A stretch of DNA of 64,000 nt from Anthocerotibacter panamensis C109 (GTDB lineage Bacteria > Cyanobacteriota > Cyanobacteriia > Gloeobacterales > Anthocerotibacteraceae): the NCBI RefSeq assembly GCF_018389385.1, contig NZ_CP062698.1:1677501-1741500 (forward strand). Direction: 5' to 3'. The notes under the pieces are model-generated. The model worked only from the letters and a program-made list of their open reading frames with translations. It made no database searches and was not told the DNA's origin. This document shows, piece after piece, positions 28,955 to 37,880 of this stretch (position 1 is the stretch's first letter; every line of letters begins with the position of its first letter). The translations under genes and the position numbers were made by a program.

Positions 28955-29484
28955 ACTTCGCCCGCCCCGAGCTGCATACCGCTCGCTATCTACATCCCAA
29001 GGTGCTTACGGTGAATTCCCTGACCAAAGTTTACGGACTGAGTTGGGCGCGCTGTGGTTGGGTCTTTGCGCCCCCTGCGGTGACCCGTGCTATCGGTCAT
29101 GTCCTTTTGACGACTGCGGGTAGCGCACCCCCGTCCTCGGCAGCCCTTGGTTTGGCGGCCTTCGCGGCACATGAGCAACTGTGGCAGCGCAGTCATCAGT
29201 GGGCGACAACGAACTTCCAACGGGTAAAGCAGTGGCTAGACGCTCAGCCCCATCTCTACTGGCAGGCTCCCCCCCATGGACTTTTCGGGTTTGTGTGGCA
29301 CCGCTCTGGGGAGAATTTGCGCTCCCGGATTGAACAGGGCTGTGCCGACCGGGGGGTCCTCGTCGTGCCGGGACAATTTTTTGGGGCACCCACTGGTTTT
29401 CGACTCGCTTGGAGCTGTCACGAGACGCTGTTAGAAACTGGGTTACAGCAACTGGAGGCAGTAATGGTTGGGGAACCCCCCTAA
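28955..29484 (+). pseudogene. PLP aminotransferase, class I/II, 5' part deleted
   Basis: The frame begins exactly at the IS6 end and reads HFARPELHTARYLHPKV, then the PLP-lysine motif NSLTKVYGLSWARCGWVF, and continues through a normal fold-type I C-terminal domain to FRLAWSCHETLLETGL. The N-terminal half is absent: upstream of the IS6 pair lies the unrelated DUF4346 gene. IS6-mediated adjacent deletion is the likely cause. The nearest in-frame start (GTG 29002) would give a non-functional stub. Confidence 0.85.
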
Positions 29485-29546
29485 GGTAGTAGCTGTGCGC
29501 TAGTCCGGCCTTCTATCTTGAGGGGTAGCCCGTAGGAGAGACGTCT

Positions 29547-29957
29547 ATGCGCTCAGTTTTTGCTATTTTTTTGCTTGCCTTTAGCCTAGGTCTGCCGGTC
29601 TTTGCTCAAGACATGGACCACGATGCCGTCACCGGGACAGGAGCGGTCGCTGTCAACGTCACAGACCAGAAGGTCCAAGACGGCATGGTGGTATTAGCGC
29701 AGGTCGTTAGCCCCGGTCCCGGTTGGATAGTACTGCACCAGGACGAAGCGGGTAAACCTGGTCCTGTCCTCGGCTACGCACCCGTCAAGGCCGGGGCCAA
29801 CGAGCAGGTGATGGTCTCTGTAGGGGAGGCTCTGAGCGGGTCCAAGGTCTGGGCTATGCTCCACAAGGATGCGGGGACGCTGGGGACCTATGAGTTTCCG
29901 GGGGCTGATGCGCCGGTCTTAATCCAAGGAGCCCTCGTGCCCTTCACGGTCCAATAA
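29547..29957 (+). CDS. Exported DUF7282-like protein
   Basis: 136 residues with a signal peptide (FAIFLLAFSLGLPVFAQ) and a mature beta-rich domain: WIVLHQDEAGKPGPVLGYAP, KVWAMLHKDAGTLGTYEFPG. This pattern resembles the DUF7282 domain of exported proteins. Strong AGGAGA ribosome site upstream. Function unknown; the domain name is from memory. Confidence 0.65.
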   Translation: MRSVFAIFLLAFSLGLPVFAQDMDHDAVTGTGAVAVNVTDQKVQDGMVVLAQVVSPGPGWIVLHQDEAGKPGPVLGYAPVKAGANEQVMVSVGEALSGSKVWAMLHKDAGTLGTYEFPGADAPVLIQGALVPFTVQ

Positions 29958-29958
29958 A

Positions 29959-30369
29959 TCAGGAGCTAGGAGTCATACGGTCCTTGCGCCCCGCCACAAA
30001 GAGAGGGCGATAATCCCCAGGGAGTTGGGCGAGGACATCGTCGATTTCGCCCTTGGTGACAGCCTCCTGGAGCACTTCGATGACGACTCGGGCATGATAG
30101 GCGGCTTGGGGCTGCTCCACTTCCTCACGCTCACTGACGCGCTCAAAGAATTCATCCAGAGAAAAACGTTCTCCCATTCCAGACCAGGGATGTTGGAGAT
30201 ACTGAGCAATCCTGCGCGGCAGTTGGGCGGCTAGATGGTTGGGTTCGCCTCCGGCGAGCCGTTCTGCCAGTGTCTCCAAAGTGGCCTGGATCGCCCGCTC
30301 GGCCTCAGGGCGAGAACTGAGGAGGGCGCGGTGCCGGACCTGTCCAACAAACTCTTCAAATTTCATCAT
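29959..30369 (-). CDS. DUF2267 family protein
   Basis: 136 residues with two similar helical halves: KFEEFVGQVRHRALLSSRPE with LETLAERLAGGEPNHLAAQL, then FSLDEFFERVSEREEVE with GEIDDVLAQLPGDYRPLF. This is the DUF2267 fold, found in many bacteria, function unknown. Two consecutive ATG codons (30369 and 30366) follow a GGAGG site; the second has the better spacing. Confidence 0.85.
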   Translation of the reverse strand: MMKFEEFVGQVRHRALLSSRPEAERAIQATLETLAERLAGGEPNHLAAQLPRRIAQYLQHPWSGMGERFSLDEFFERVSEREEVEQPQAAYHARVVIEVLQEAVTKGEIDDVLAQLPGDYRPLFVAGRKDRMTPSS

Positions 30370-30491
30370 GATCCTCCAGTTGAAGCAGGGGTCTATCTCC
30401 AGCCTAGACAGCCTATGCAACTTTGGGGATCTACCCCAAGACACGCCATGCGGTAGAATAGGCCCCAATCAGGTGTCGGGGAGTGGACTCT

Positions 30492-32330
30492 ATGTGCGGG
30501 ATTGTTGGCTATGTAGGCTTTCAGAACGTAGTACCCGTACTCATTGGCGGCCTCAAGACCCTGGAGTATCGCGGCTATGACTCAGCGGGCATCGCCACAA
30601 TCGCCGAAGACCACCTGCACCTGATCCGCGCTAAGGGGAAGCTGCGGAACCTCGAAGAGAAGATCAACGGTCACACTCCGGGCTCGACCATCGGCATCGG
30701 TCACACCCGCTGGGCCACTCACGGCAAACCCGAGGAACACAATGCACATCCCCACACCGATAGCCGGGGCGGTTTGGCGGTTGTCCAAAACGGGATTATC
30801 GAGAATTATGTCGTGCTGCGCTACGACCTCAAGGACAAGGGGCATAGCTTCAATTCCCAGACCGATACCGAGGTCATTCCCCATTTGATTGAAGAAGCCC
30901 TCCTGCTCGAAAGGGGCAATTTACTGCACGCGGTCCTCCGGGCGGTGCGGCAGTTGGAGGGGGCGTTTGCGCTGGTCATTATAAGTAAGGAGCATCCCGG
31001 CGAGTTGATTGCGGTGCGGCAGCAGGCTCCAATGGTGGTTGGGCTGGGGACGAAAGAAAATTTTTGTAGTTCCGACGCCATTGCCCTAGTCCAGCACACC
31101 CAACGCATCCTCACGCTCAAAGATGGCGAAGTCGCCCGCCTCACCGCCGACAGTGTCAACCTTTACACTTTTGCTGGCAAACCCGTCCACCGCTATGCGC
31201 AAGTCCTCAACTGGAACCGCAGTCAGGTAGAGAAACAGGGCTTCCGCCATTTCATGCTCAAAGAGATCCACGAGCAACCAGGGGTGATTCGCGCCGCCTT
31301 AGCACGCCATTTGGTAGAGGACCGCGTGGAACTGCCCTTGCCCCCGAAATTTCTGGTCGGGATTGACCGGATTCAGATCGTTGCCTGTGGGACGAGTTGG
31401 CACGCAGCGCTTGTCGGCAAGTTTCTCTTGGAGGAATTGGCGCAGATACCCACCGAAGTCAGCTACGCTTCAGAGTTTCGCTATGCGCCGCCGCCCATGG
31501 ATGCAAGCACGTTGGTCCTTGGTGTGACCCAATCGGGGGAGACGCAAGATACGCTCTCAGCCCTTGATGTAGCCGTAAAAAAAGGCTGCAAACTGCTGGG
31601 TATCACCAACCGCCCCGAGAGTCGCCTGGGCCATTTTATTGAAGAATTGGGACCAAAGCGCGGGGCACTCCTCGACATGGGCGCCGGAATCGAGATCGGC
31701 GTGGCAGCAACCAAGACCTTTACCGCCCAACTGATTCTCTTCTATCTCGTTGCCCTGACGCTGGCAGCCCTGCGGCGTCCCGAGTACGAGCAGGCTGCGC
31801 TCCTTACAGCCTTGACTCAGTTGCCAGCACAGTTGGAGCTGATTCTAGATGCTCAACTGGCCTGGATCACAGAGAAGGCGCACGAGGTAAACCACCTCCA
31901 CAATTTTATCTTTATCGGACGGGGCATCAATTATCCCGTTGCTTTAGAAGGGGCCTTAAAACTCAAAGAAATCAGCTATATCCCGGCCATGGGCTACCCT
32001 GCGGGCGAGATGAAGCATGGTCCAATTGCCCTGTTGGATTCCTCTTGTGCCGTAGTAGCTGTGGCGATGCCGGGTCGGGTCTACGAAAAAGTCCTCTCCA
32101 ACACGCAAGAGGCCAAAGCTCGAGATGCGGTCTTGATTGGAGTGACGCCACGCACGGCTCTGGCTGAGGATACTTTTGATATTCTCCTGCCGGTCCCTGA
32201 AGTGCATGAATTGGTCTCTCCGCTCATCACCACGGTCCCTTTACAATTATTGGCCTACTTCATAGCAGCGCACCGGGGCTTGGATGTGGACCAGCCGCGG
32301 AATTTGGCGAAGTCGGTCACGGTGGAATAA
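30492..32330 (+). CDS. glmS: Glutamine-fructose-6-phosphate aminotransferase (isomerizing)
   Basis: 612 residues. It makes glucosamine-6-phosphate for peptidoglycan and LPS. ATG 30492 is required because Cys2 (MCGIVGYVG) is the N-terminal nucleophile of the glutaminase domain; the in-frame GTG at 30483 would block it. Glutaminase motifs GHTRWATHGKPEEHNAHPH are present; two SIS isomerase domains follow (CGTSWHAALVGKF, GVTQSGETQDTLSAL, IGRGINYPVALEGALKLKE), ending in DVDQPRNLAKSVTVE. No riboswitch-ribozyme was recognised upstream. Confidence 0.97.
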   Translation: MCGIVGYVGFQNVVPVLIGGLKTLEYRGYDSAGIATIAEDHLHLIRAKGKLRNLEEKINGHTPGSTIGIGHTRWATHGKPEEHNAHPHTDSRGGLAVVQNGIIENYVVLRYDLKDKGHSFNSQTDTEVIPHLIEEALLLERGNLLHAVLRAVRQLEGAFALVIISKEHPGELIAVRQQAPMVVGLGTKENFCSSDAIALVQHTQRILTLKDGEVARLTADSVNLYTFAGKPVHRYAQVLNWNRSQVEKQGFRHFMLKEIHEQPGVIRAALARHLVEDRVELPLPPKFLVGIDRIQIVACGTSWHAALVGKFLLEELAQIPTEVSYASEFRYAPPPMDASTLVLGVTQSGETQDTLSALDVAVKKGCKLLGITNRPESRLGHFIEELGPKRGALLDMGAGIEIGVAATKTFTAQLILFYLVALTLAALRRPEYEQAALLTALTQLPAQLELILDAQLAWITEKAHEVNHLHNFIFIGRGINYPVALEGALKLKEISYIPAMGYPAGEMKHGPIALLDSSCAVVAVAMPGRVYEKVLSNTQEAKARDAVLIGVTPRTALAEDTFDILLPVPEVHELVSPLITTVPLQLLAYFIAAHRGLDVDQPRNLAKSVTVE

Positions 32331-32358
32331 TATTTATTTCCTTGTTTTAAGCTAATAA

Positions 32359-32727
32359 TTGCTGGGAGAAGTCTTGGCCCCAATGCCTCTTCCCCTATTT
32401 TTTTCGGTAAATAAATTTTGGCTCCCCCCACCTAGAATACGAACGCCTCATCCTCACCCCATCTGCGTCATCTGCGGACACATCCCTGCCTTTCGGCATG
32501 GCGCACGCAATATTCGTGTATTTGGTTCCATGGCCCGCAACGAAGCACGCGAAGACAGTGATGTAGACCTGCTTGTAGAATTTGAGCCAGGACGCAGCCT
32601 CCTAGATCAGGTAGACCTGCGCCTAGACCTACAGGAACAACTACATCGGCAGTTCGATATTGTGACTGAACCTGGACTCCATTGGTTCATCCGAGACCGC
32701 ATCCTGAAGGAGGCCATTCCCCTATGA
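32359..32727 (+). CDS. MNT-type nucleotidyltransferase (antitoxin side of HEPN/MNT pair)
   Basis: The core GARNIRVFGSMARNEAREDS followed by DVDLLVEFEPGRS has the GSxAR...DSDxDL signature of minimal nucleotidyltransferases, which AMPylate HEPN toxins in type VII toxin-antitoxin pairs. The first ~50 codons (proline-rich) do not look like the family N-terminus, so the real start is uncertain and the 5' end may be damaged. It overlaps the HEPN-like frame by 4 nt (ATGA). Confidence 0.7.
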   Translation: MLGEVLAPMPLPLFFSVNKFWLPPPRIRTPHPHPICVICGHIPAFRHGARNIRVFGSMARNEAREDSDVDLLVEFEPGRSLLDQVDLRLDLQEQLHRQFDIVTEPGLHWFIRDRILKEAIPL

Positions 32728-32936
32728 CTCCCTCCAAAGACCCCCGATTGTATATCATCCAAATCCTCGAAAGTATCCGTAAAATCCAGCAGCTATCTAA
32801 TACTATTGCTCCAGTTTTTACATCTCCAGCAGAACAGAAAATTACTCAAATTACCTATGCAGTAATTCGTAAACTTGCAAATAATCCTGTAGCTGTGCCG
32901 ACTACTGCACACCACAGCGTCCTAGGTTGTACCTAG
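32724..32936 (+). pseudogene. HEPN (DUF86)-like toxin, truncated
   Basis: Begins at ATG 32724, coupled to the MNT gene. The first ~45 residues (DPRLYIIQILESIRKIQQLS) fit the N-terminal helix of DUF86 HEPN proteins, but the frame ends at 70 codons, before the RxxxxH/N catalytic motif. It stops inside the 3' end of the convergent nucleotidyltransferase gene. The toxin is almost certainly inactive. Confidence 0.6.
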
Positions 32937-33877
32937 GTCAAAATCATCGTCCCCGGCGGATAGACACCCCCCGGCAAGACCCCGTCCACCAGGGAATCTT
33001 CCGCCAGGATTGCCCCACTCCCAATTTGAGCTTTAGCACCTAAGCGGCACCGCGCCCCGATGTAGCAAGGGGCGGTGAGTTGAGCAGCAGGGTCAAGGGT
33101 GGCCTCAGGGTGGACCCAGACTCCCGGAGCTATTTTTTGAGCACTCAGATCAAAAGGCATCAACCCCTTGAGCACATCCAGATGCGCCTGCCAATATTTC
33201 TGAGGATTACCGATATCGAGCCAGTAGCCCTCGCTCACAAAGCCCGCCATGCCCTCAGCCGAAGCGACCAATGCCGGGAAAAGTTGCCGCTCGAAGCTCC
33301 AGGGTACAGCGCTCGGGACGTGTTGGAACGCCTCCGGTTCCAGTACGTAAGTCCCAGCATTGATAGTGTCGATGCCCCACGCTTGAGCCTGTTCAGCGGT
33401 TGGTTTCTCGCGGAAGCTTAAAATGCGCCCTGCCCCATCCAATTCGACTAGCCCAAAAGCCGTGGGATCAGCTACCCGCGCCAAGGCAATGGTTCCTATA
33501 GCCCCCGAATGGCGATGAAAATCAATCAGTGTACCCAGGTCGAGGTCGGTCAAAATATCGGCATTAAAGATCAGCAGCGGGGCTCCCGAAAAATAGGGTT
33601 CCCCCAGTTTCACCGCCCCGCAGGTATCCAGGGGCACTTCCTCGACGCTGTAGCGCAATCGAACGCCCCAGTCGCTCCCATCTGCAAAATAGTCCTGAAT
33701 TTGGCGGGCTTCGTAGTGGACATTGAGAATGATATCGGTGATACCCGCCTGACGGCAGCGCTCGATTAGAAAAGCCAGGAAAGGCCGTTCAAACAGTGGC
33801 ATCATCGGTTTAGGGGTCCGATGGGTGAGCGGCCTGAGGCGGGTACCTTTGCCCCCAGCAACAATGACAGCCTGCAT
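32933..33877 (-). CDS. NDP-sugar pyrophosphorylase (mannose-1-P guanylyltransferase-like)
   Basis: 314 residues: an N-terminal nucleotidyltransferase domain with AVIVAGGKGTRLRPLT and TPKPMMPLFERPFL, the metal-binding aspartate region LLIFNADILTDLDL, REKPTAEQAQAWGIDTINAG, and a short C-terminal left-handed beta-helix (hexapeptide-like GVWVHPEATLDPAAQLTAPC). It makes an activated hexose (GDP-mannose or dTDP/UDP-glucose) for surface polysaccharide; which one cannot be read. It is divergent from the LCP gene. Confidence 0.85.
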   Translation of the reverse strand: MQAVIVAGGKGTRLRPLTHRTPKPMMPLFERPFLAFLIERCRQAGITDIILNVHYEARQIQDYFADGSDWGVRLRYSVEEVPLDTCGAVKLGEPYFSGAPLLIFNADILTDLDLGTLIDFHRHSGAIGTIALARVADPTAFGLVELDGAGRILSFREKPTAEQAQAWGIDTINAGTYVLEPEAFQHVPSAVPWSFERQLFPALVASAEGMAGFVSEGYWLDIGNPQKYWQAHLDVLKGLMPFDLSAQKIAPGVWVHPEATLDPAAQLTAPCYIGARCRLGAKAQIGSGAILAEDSLVDGVLPGGVYPPGTMILT

Positions 33878-33914
33878 CCGTTACTCCTTAAGCGGTTTGA
33901 CAACAGCGGTATAA

Positions 33915-33932
33915 TTTACATTAGGCTGTAAA
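33915..33932. promoter_or_regulatory. Inverted repeat in the divergent promoter region
   Basis: TTTACA-TTAGGC-TGTAAA, a perfect 6-6-6 inverted repeat in the AT-rich part of the region between the divergent nucleotidyltransferase and LCP genes; TGTAA recurs at 33939. Possible operator, 38 bp upstream of the minus-strand start. Confidence 0.35.
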
Positions 33933-34069
33933 TAGTCTGTAATATTTTGTTCGGACATTCGCAACCTCGCATTTTTTTGGCATCAGCGTTTATTGTACTG
34001 GCTTCCTAACGCAAAGGTTTAGATGGCCCCAAAACCTGCCTTCACCAACTTGCTGAGCATTACCCACCC

Positions 34070-35341
34070 ATGAAGCGGCCCCTCTTTTGGGCAGTCACGG
34101 CCCTATTGATGTCCATGTCCGTCGGAGCCGTGCTGCTCATGTCCAACTTGCGGCCTTTCCACACGGCCATGACGCAGGAGCAACAAGAGGCCATGAGTCG
34201 TCTGCGTCAAAGGCCCAAACTCGGTCAGTCGCTGAATATTCTGGTCCTCGGTACAGATATCGTCCCCTCCAAGCAGTGCAACGAAAATAATTTCTGTACC
34301 CCTTCCAATTCTTTGGATGGGCGCTCGGACACGATCATGCTCGTCCGCTTCGCGCCAGAGGCGGGCAAGGTAAATGTAATCTCGATCCCCCGCGATTCCC
34401 GAGTACTTATCCCCGGCTACGGTAAGCGCAAGATCAACGAAGCCAATATCAATGGCGGGGCAGCCCTCGCGGCTGAGACCGTGAGCAATCTCCTCGGCGG
34501 GGTGCCCATCAATCACTACGTGCGTATCAACCCCCTCGGCGTCATCGACCTCATCGACAGTGTGGGCGGGGTCCGCGTCTATGTGAAAAAGGCTATTCGC
34601 TACAGCGACGATACGCAGCACCTCTACATCAACCTCCCCCAAGGCTGGCAGACGTTGGGCGGTCAACAAGCGCAGCAGTACTTACGCTTTCGCCATGATG
34701 AACTTGGGGATATCGGTCGGGTCCAGCGCCAGCAAGAAGTGATCCGCGCGCTTGCCGAAAAAGCCCTGCGCCCCGATACGCTAGTCCGACTGCCCGATAT
34801 TTTCCAGGTCATCCAGCGCAATGTAGATACCGACCTGAGTGTGGGTGACCTGCTGACCCTGGCCCGGTTTGGGCTCAATGTGGACCGCGACCGCGACCTA
34901 CAATTGGTTTTACTGCCGGGACGCTTCAGCACTCCAGGGGAATTTTCAAGCAGTTTTTGGATTCCTGACGAACAGAAAATCCAAGGGCTGAGTGCGCGCT
35001 ACCTCGGGCAGGGAGACGCATCCGCCACAGAAGTCCCCTCCACCCTGAGCGCCCGTATTGCCGTCCAGAATGCCACAGGGGCACCTATCTCCAGCACGCG
35101 GATTCGCCAGTATTTCCGGGAGCAGGGCTTCGAAAATATCACCGTCACCGCTCGCTATCCGACCTTCTTGTGGCGCACAGAGATCATCGCACAACAGGGC
35201 GATATCCCTCTGGCTGAGGCCGTCCAGAAAATGTTGGGGGTAGGCGGTGTGCGCAAAGATTCCACCGGGCAGATCAGCTCTGATATCACCATCCGGCTGG
35301 GCAAAGACTGGGCCGCACAGCACCTCGCCACCCCTTCATAG
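34070..35341 (+). CDS. LytR-CpsA-Psr (LCP) family protein with LytR_C domain
   Basis: 423 residues: one N-terminal membrane anchor (FWAVTALLMSMSVGAVLLM), the catalytic LCP domain facing the periplasm (SLNILVLGTD, DGRSDTIMLVRF, VISIPRDSRVLIPGYG with the lipid-phosphate-binding arginines, QQAQQYLRFRHDELGDIGRV), and a C-terminal LytR_C domain (ARIAVQNATGAPISSTRIRQ). LCP enzymes attach glycopolymers to the cell wall or surface. The adjacent sugar nucleotidyltransferase supports a surface-polysaccharide role. Confidence 0.92.
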   Translation: MKRPLFWAVTALLMSMSVGAVLLMSNLRPFHTAMTQEQQEAMSRLRQRPKLGQSLNILVLGTDIVPSKQCNENNFCTPSNSLDGRSDTIMLVRFAPEAGKVNVISIPRDSRVLIPGYGKRKINEANINGGAALAAETVSNLLGGVPINHYVRINPLGVIDLIDSVGGVRVYVKKAIRYSDDTQHLYINLPQGWQTLGGQQAQQYLRFRHDELGDIGRVQRQQEVIRALAEKALRPDTLVRLPDIFQVIQRNVDTDLSVGDLLTLARFGLNVDRDRDLQLVLLPGRFSTPGEFSSSFWIPDEQKIQGLSARYLGQGDASATEVPSTLSARIAVQNATGAPISSTRIRQYFREQGFENITVTARYPTFLWRTEIIAQQGDIPLAEAVQKMLGVGGVRKDSTGQISSDITIRLGKDWAAQHLATPS

Positions 35342-35371
35342 ACCCAACCGCAGAGCACCAGCAGCGACGGG

Positions 35372-35752
35372 TCAAGCGCCGATTTGCTCGGTGTACTCTT
35401 CGGCGGTGAGGGTGTCTTCCAAGTCCTCCGGTTCGGCGAGGGTAATTCGCAGGAGCCAGCCATCCCCGTAGGGATCGTCGGCAATCGTCGCCGGGTCTTC
35501 CACCACAGCGGCATTGATGGCGAGGACCTTCCCGCTGAGCGGAGCATAGAGTTCCTCTACAGCCTTGACTGATTCCACGGAGCCAAAAGCTTCACCTTTT
35601 TTCAGTTCTGCGCCTTCCTCGGGCAACTGCACAAAAACAATATCGCCCAGTTGTTCCACAGCAAAAGCAGTGATACCAATAGTGACCTCATCCCCCTCAA
35701 CCTTGAGGTATTCGTGGGAGTCTACGTATTTCAAATCCTTGGGAAAGTCCAT
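35372..35752 (-). CDS. gcvH: Glycine cleavage system H protein
   Basis: 126 residues. It carries the lipoyl-bound aminomethyl group between GcvP, GcvT and Lpd. Family features: YVDSHEYLKVEGDEVTIGIT, GDIVFVQLPEEG, and the lipoylated lysine in GSVESVKAVEELYAPLSG. ATG 35752 (MDFPKDLKY) is the family start; the open frame continues upstream without support. Together with the glycerate kinase it belongs to photorespiratory glycine/glycerate metabolism. Confidence 0.96.
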   Translation of the reverse strand: MDFPKDLKYVDSHEYLKVEGDEVTIGITAFAVEQLGDIVFVQLPEEGAELKKGEAFGSVESVKAVEELYAPLSGKVLAINAAVVEDPATIADDPYGDGWLLRITLAEPEDLEDTLTAEEYTEQIGA

Positions 35753-35924
35753 GCTCGCTGGTTCCTCGTTTTTCCAGATTGTACCGCTCTCGTACCCCCA
35801 TGCAATACTGCCCCGTGAAATCTGGTTCGTAGGTTCCTGTCGCGGGGAATCCTTGACTTTGTGATAACATCCTTTATGGGATTTTTGGTGCTTTGCCCCC
35901 AAAGCCTAGTGAGGAGGTCACCTC

Positions 35925-37052
35925 TTGGTTCCCATTCTCGATTTGAGTGCACAGACAGCCCTGCTCCGGCCTGAGATTGAACGGGCCTTTGCTGAGATTC
36001 TTACCAGTGGGCGGTTTATTCTAGGTAGCCAGGGGGAACTACTGGAGCAAGAAGTTGCTCAAGTTTGCCAGAGCCGCTATGGGATCGCGGTGGCTTCCGG
36101 GACCGATGCCCTACACCTGATTTTGCGCGCCTGTGGCCTCAAGCCGGGGGATGAGGTCATCACTTCGTCTTTTAGTTTTATCGCCACCGCCGAAGCTATC
36201 TCCTACTGCGGGGCAACACCGGTCTTTGCAGACATCGACCCGAGGACTTTTAACTTAGCCCCCCAATCAGTAGCCCAACGAATTACCAAGCGGACTCGGG
36301 CTATTCTTCCTGTCCATCTTTTTGGACAGGCGGCGGATATGGACCCCTTGCTGGAATTGGCCCGCGATCATCACCTTTTCGTAATCGAGGATTGCGCTCA
36401 AGCCATCGGCACCCTCTATAGAGGTCAGGCGGTCGGCAGTTTAGGGTTGGGCGGATGTCTGAGCTTCTATCCCACCAAAAATCTCGGAGCCTTTGGAGAC
36501 GGGGGCATGGTGGTCACTTCCTCACTAGGCCTCAACCACCGCCTGAAACAATTGCGCACCCACGGCTCCAAAACTCGTTATCTGCATGAGGAAGTGGGCT
36601 ATACCTCCCGCCTTGACGAACTCCAAGCGGCAGTCCTACGTATCAAGCTCCCCCACCTTGCCCGTTGGAACGCAGCCCGCGCTCAGGTAGCGCAGTTCTA
36701 CAATCAGAGCTTTGCCGACTTGCCCGTCCTCACGCCCTACTGCGCCCCCTTCTCCAACCACACCTACCACCAATACACCCTCAGGACGGCCCACCGCGAC
36801 CAAGTAGTGGCCGAACTGAAAGCCTTGGGCATTGGCACCATGGTCTATTACCCTGTCCCTATCCACCTGCAAAAGGCTTACCGTGCCCTCGGCTATCAAC
36901 CGGGTGACCTGCCGCATACAGAGCGGGTAGCCCAAGAAGTCTTCTCGCTCCCTATCTTCCCTGAGATGACCCATGAGCAGCAGGAGCAGGTGGCTCAGGC
37001 AGTCCGTAAAGTGCTCTGGCAGCAGCCGGTGGACCCTGCTTTCTCGCTCTAG
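35925..37052 (+). CDS. DegT/DnrJ/EryC1 sugar aminotransferase
   Basis: 375 residues of PLP fold type I. It aminates keto-sugar nucleotides for surface glycans. Motifs: SGRFILGSQGELLEQEVA, VASGTDALHLILRA, VIEDCAQAIGTLYRG, and SFYPTKNLGAFGDGGMV with the PLP lysine. The start is TTG 35925 (VPILDL): a strong GAGGAGGT site at 35911-35918 stands 6 nt before it, and no ATG or GTG is nearby. Confidence 0.92.
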   Translation: MVPILDLSAQTALLRPEIERAFAEILTSGRFILGSQGELLEQEVAQVCQSRYGIAVASGTDALHLILRACGLKPGDEVITSSFSFIATAEAISYCGATPVFADIDPRTFNLAPQSVAQRITKRTRAILPVHLFGQAADMDPLLELARDHHLFVIEDCAQAIGTLYRGQAVGSLGLGGCLSFYPTKNLGAFGDGGMVVTSSLGLNHRLKQLRTHGSKTRYLHEEVGYTSRLDELQAAVLRIKLPHLARWNAARAQVAQFYNQSFADLPVLTPYCAPFSNHTYHQYTLRTAHRDQVVAELKALGIGTMVYYPVPIHLQKAYRALGYQPGDLPHTERVAQEVFSLPIFPEMTHEQQEQVAQAVRKVLWQQPVDPAFSL

Positions 37053-37067
37053 CTCATGGAGATGTCA

Positions 37068-37745
37068 TCAAGGAACCCTGGCTTCCTTGAGCTGCCAGGG
37101 GACCAGCCGCTCCCAGCCCCGGCCTTTGCGGACTATCGTGGGTTCCTCGGTCAGGTCCACAATCGTTGAGACCTGAGTGCCCGGTTGCGACCCGTCATCA
37201 AGGATGATGTCCACCAGACGGTCAAAGCGGTCAAACAGCTCTACCTGCGTGATGGTGGTGTCCACTTCCTGCATGGTCAGAGACTCGTCCTCCTCAAATC
37301 GGGGGAGGTAGGCGGAGGTGGAAATAATCGGGTTCTCCAGGGCTGCTAGCAGGTGCTGACAGACGTGGTGATCAGGGACACGGATGCCCGTAGTTTTGCG
37401 CTTGGGGTCCAGGACCAACTGAGGGACAAGCTTGGTCGCAGGCAATAAAAAAGTGAAGGGACCGGGGATCAGACTGCGCATGATCCGGTAAGCTTCATTA
37501 CTCACCGGGGCATAGCGGGCAATGTCTGTCAGGGAAGGGCACAAAAAAGTAAGCGGTTTACCCGTTGCCAATTGTTTGAGGTGCCGGACACGCTGGATCG
37601 CAGACTTAGCCTGCAAGTCACAACCGATGGCGTAGGTCGTATCGGTTGGATAGAGCATCACTGCCCCTGTCCGCAGTGCCTTGGCGATCTGTGCAATCTG
37701 GCGGGGCTGGGGTGATGTTGGGTGAAGGGTATACATTTGAGCCAT
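37068..37745 (-). CDS. YrdC/Sua5-YciO family protein
   Basis: 225 residues with the YrdC fold: GAVMLYPTDTTYAIGCDL, RHLKQLATGKPLTFLCPSL, LIPGPFTFLLPATKLVP, TTGIRVPDHHVCQHLL and STIVDLTEEPTIVRKGRGW. Members make threonylcarbamoyl-AMP for tRNA t6A, or belong to the related YciO branch with unclear function. The short length and the KQLATGKP variant in place of KxRP point toward the YciO branch. It converges with the DegT gene. Confidence 0.85.
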   Translation of the reverse strand: MAQMYTLHPTSPQPRQIAQIAKALRTGAVMLYPTDTTYAIGCDLQAKSAIQRVRHLKQLATGKPLTFLCPSLTDIARYAPVSNEAYRIMRSLIPGPFTFLLPATKLVPQLVLDPKRKTTGIRVPDHHVCQHLLAALENPIISTSAYLPRFEEDESLTMQEVDTTITQVELFDRFDRLVDIILDDGSQPGTQVSTIVDLTEEPTIVRKGRGWERLVPWQLKEARVP

Positions 37746-37825
37746 GGTCCTACCTCCTACGGTTACCTTAGCTGCTTTGCCGATAGCTTCCTAGTCTCTA
37801 CAGCCCAAAGTCCCCGCTGTCAAAA

Positions 37826-37848
37826 ATCATACTCATTATGAGTATGAT
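37826..37848. promoter_or_regulatory. 23-bp perfect palindrome upstream of srx
   Basis: ATCATACTCAT, a central T, and its exact complement (11-1-11). It ends 32 bp before the srx start codon and lies in the region shared with the divergent YrdC-like gene. The size and perfection suggest the operator of a dimeric repressor (Fur/PerR or ArsR type would be natural candidates for a peroxide-defence operon). Confidence 0.65.
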
Positions 37849-37880
37849 AGATACATGCAGTTACATCACGGTCTTAAACC

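Noticed and set aside
33895-33915. TTGACA followed closely by TATAAT upstream of the LCP gene
   Set aside because: The spacing is only 7 bp, far from the 16-18 bp needed for a sigma70 promoter.
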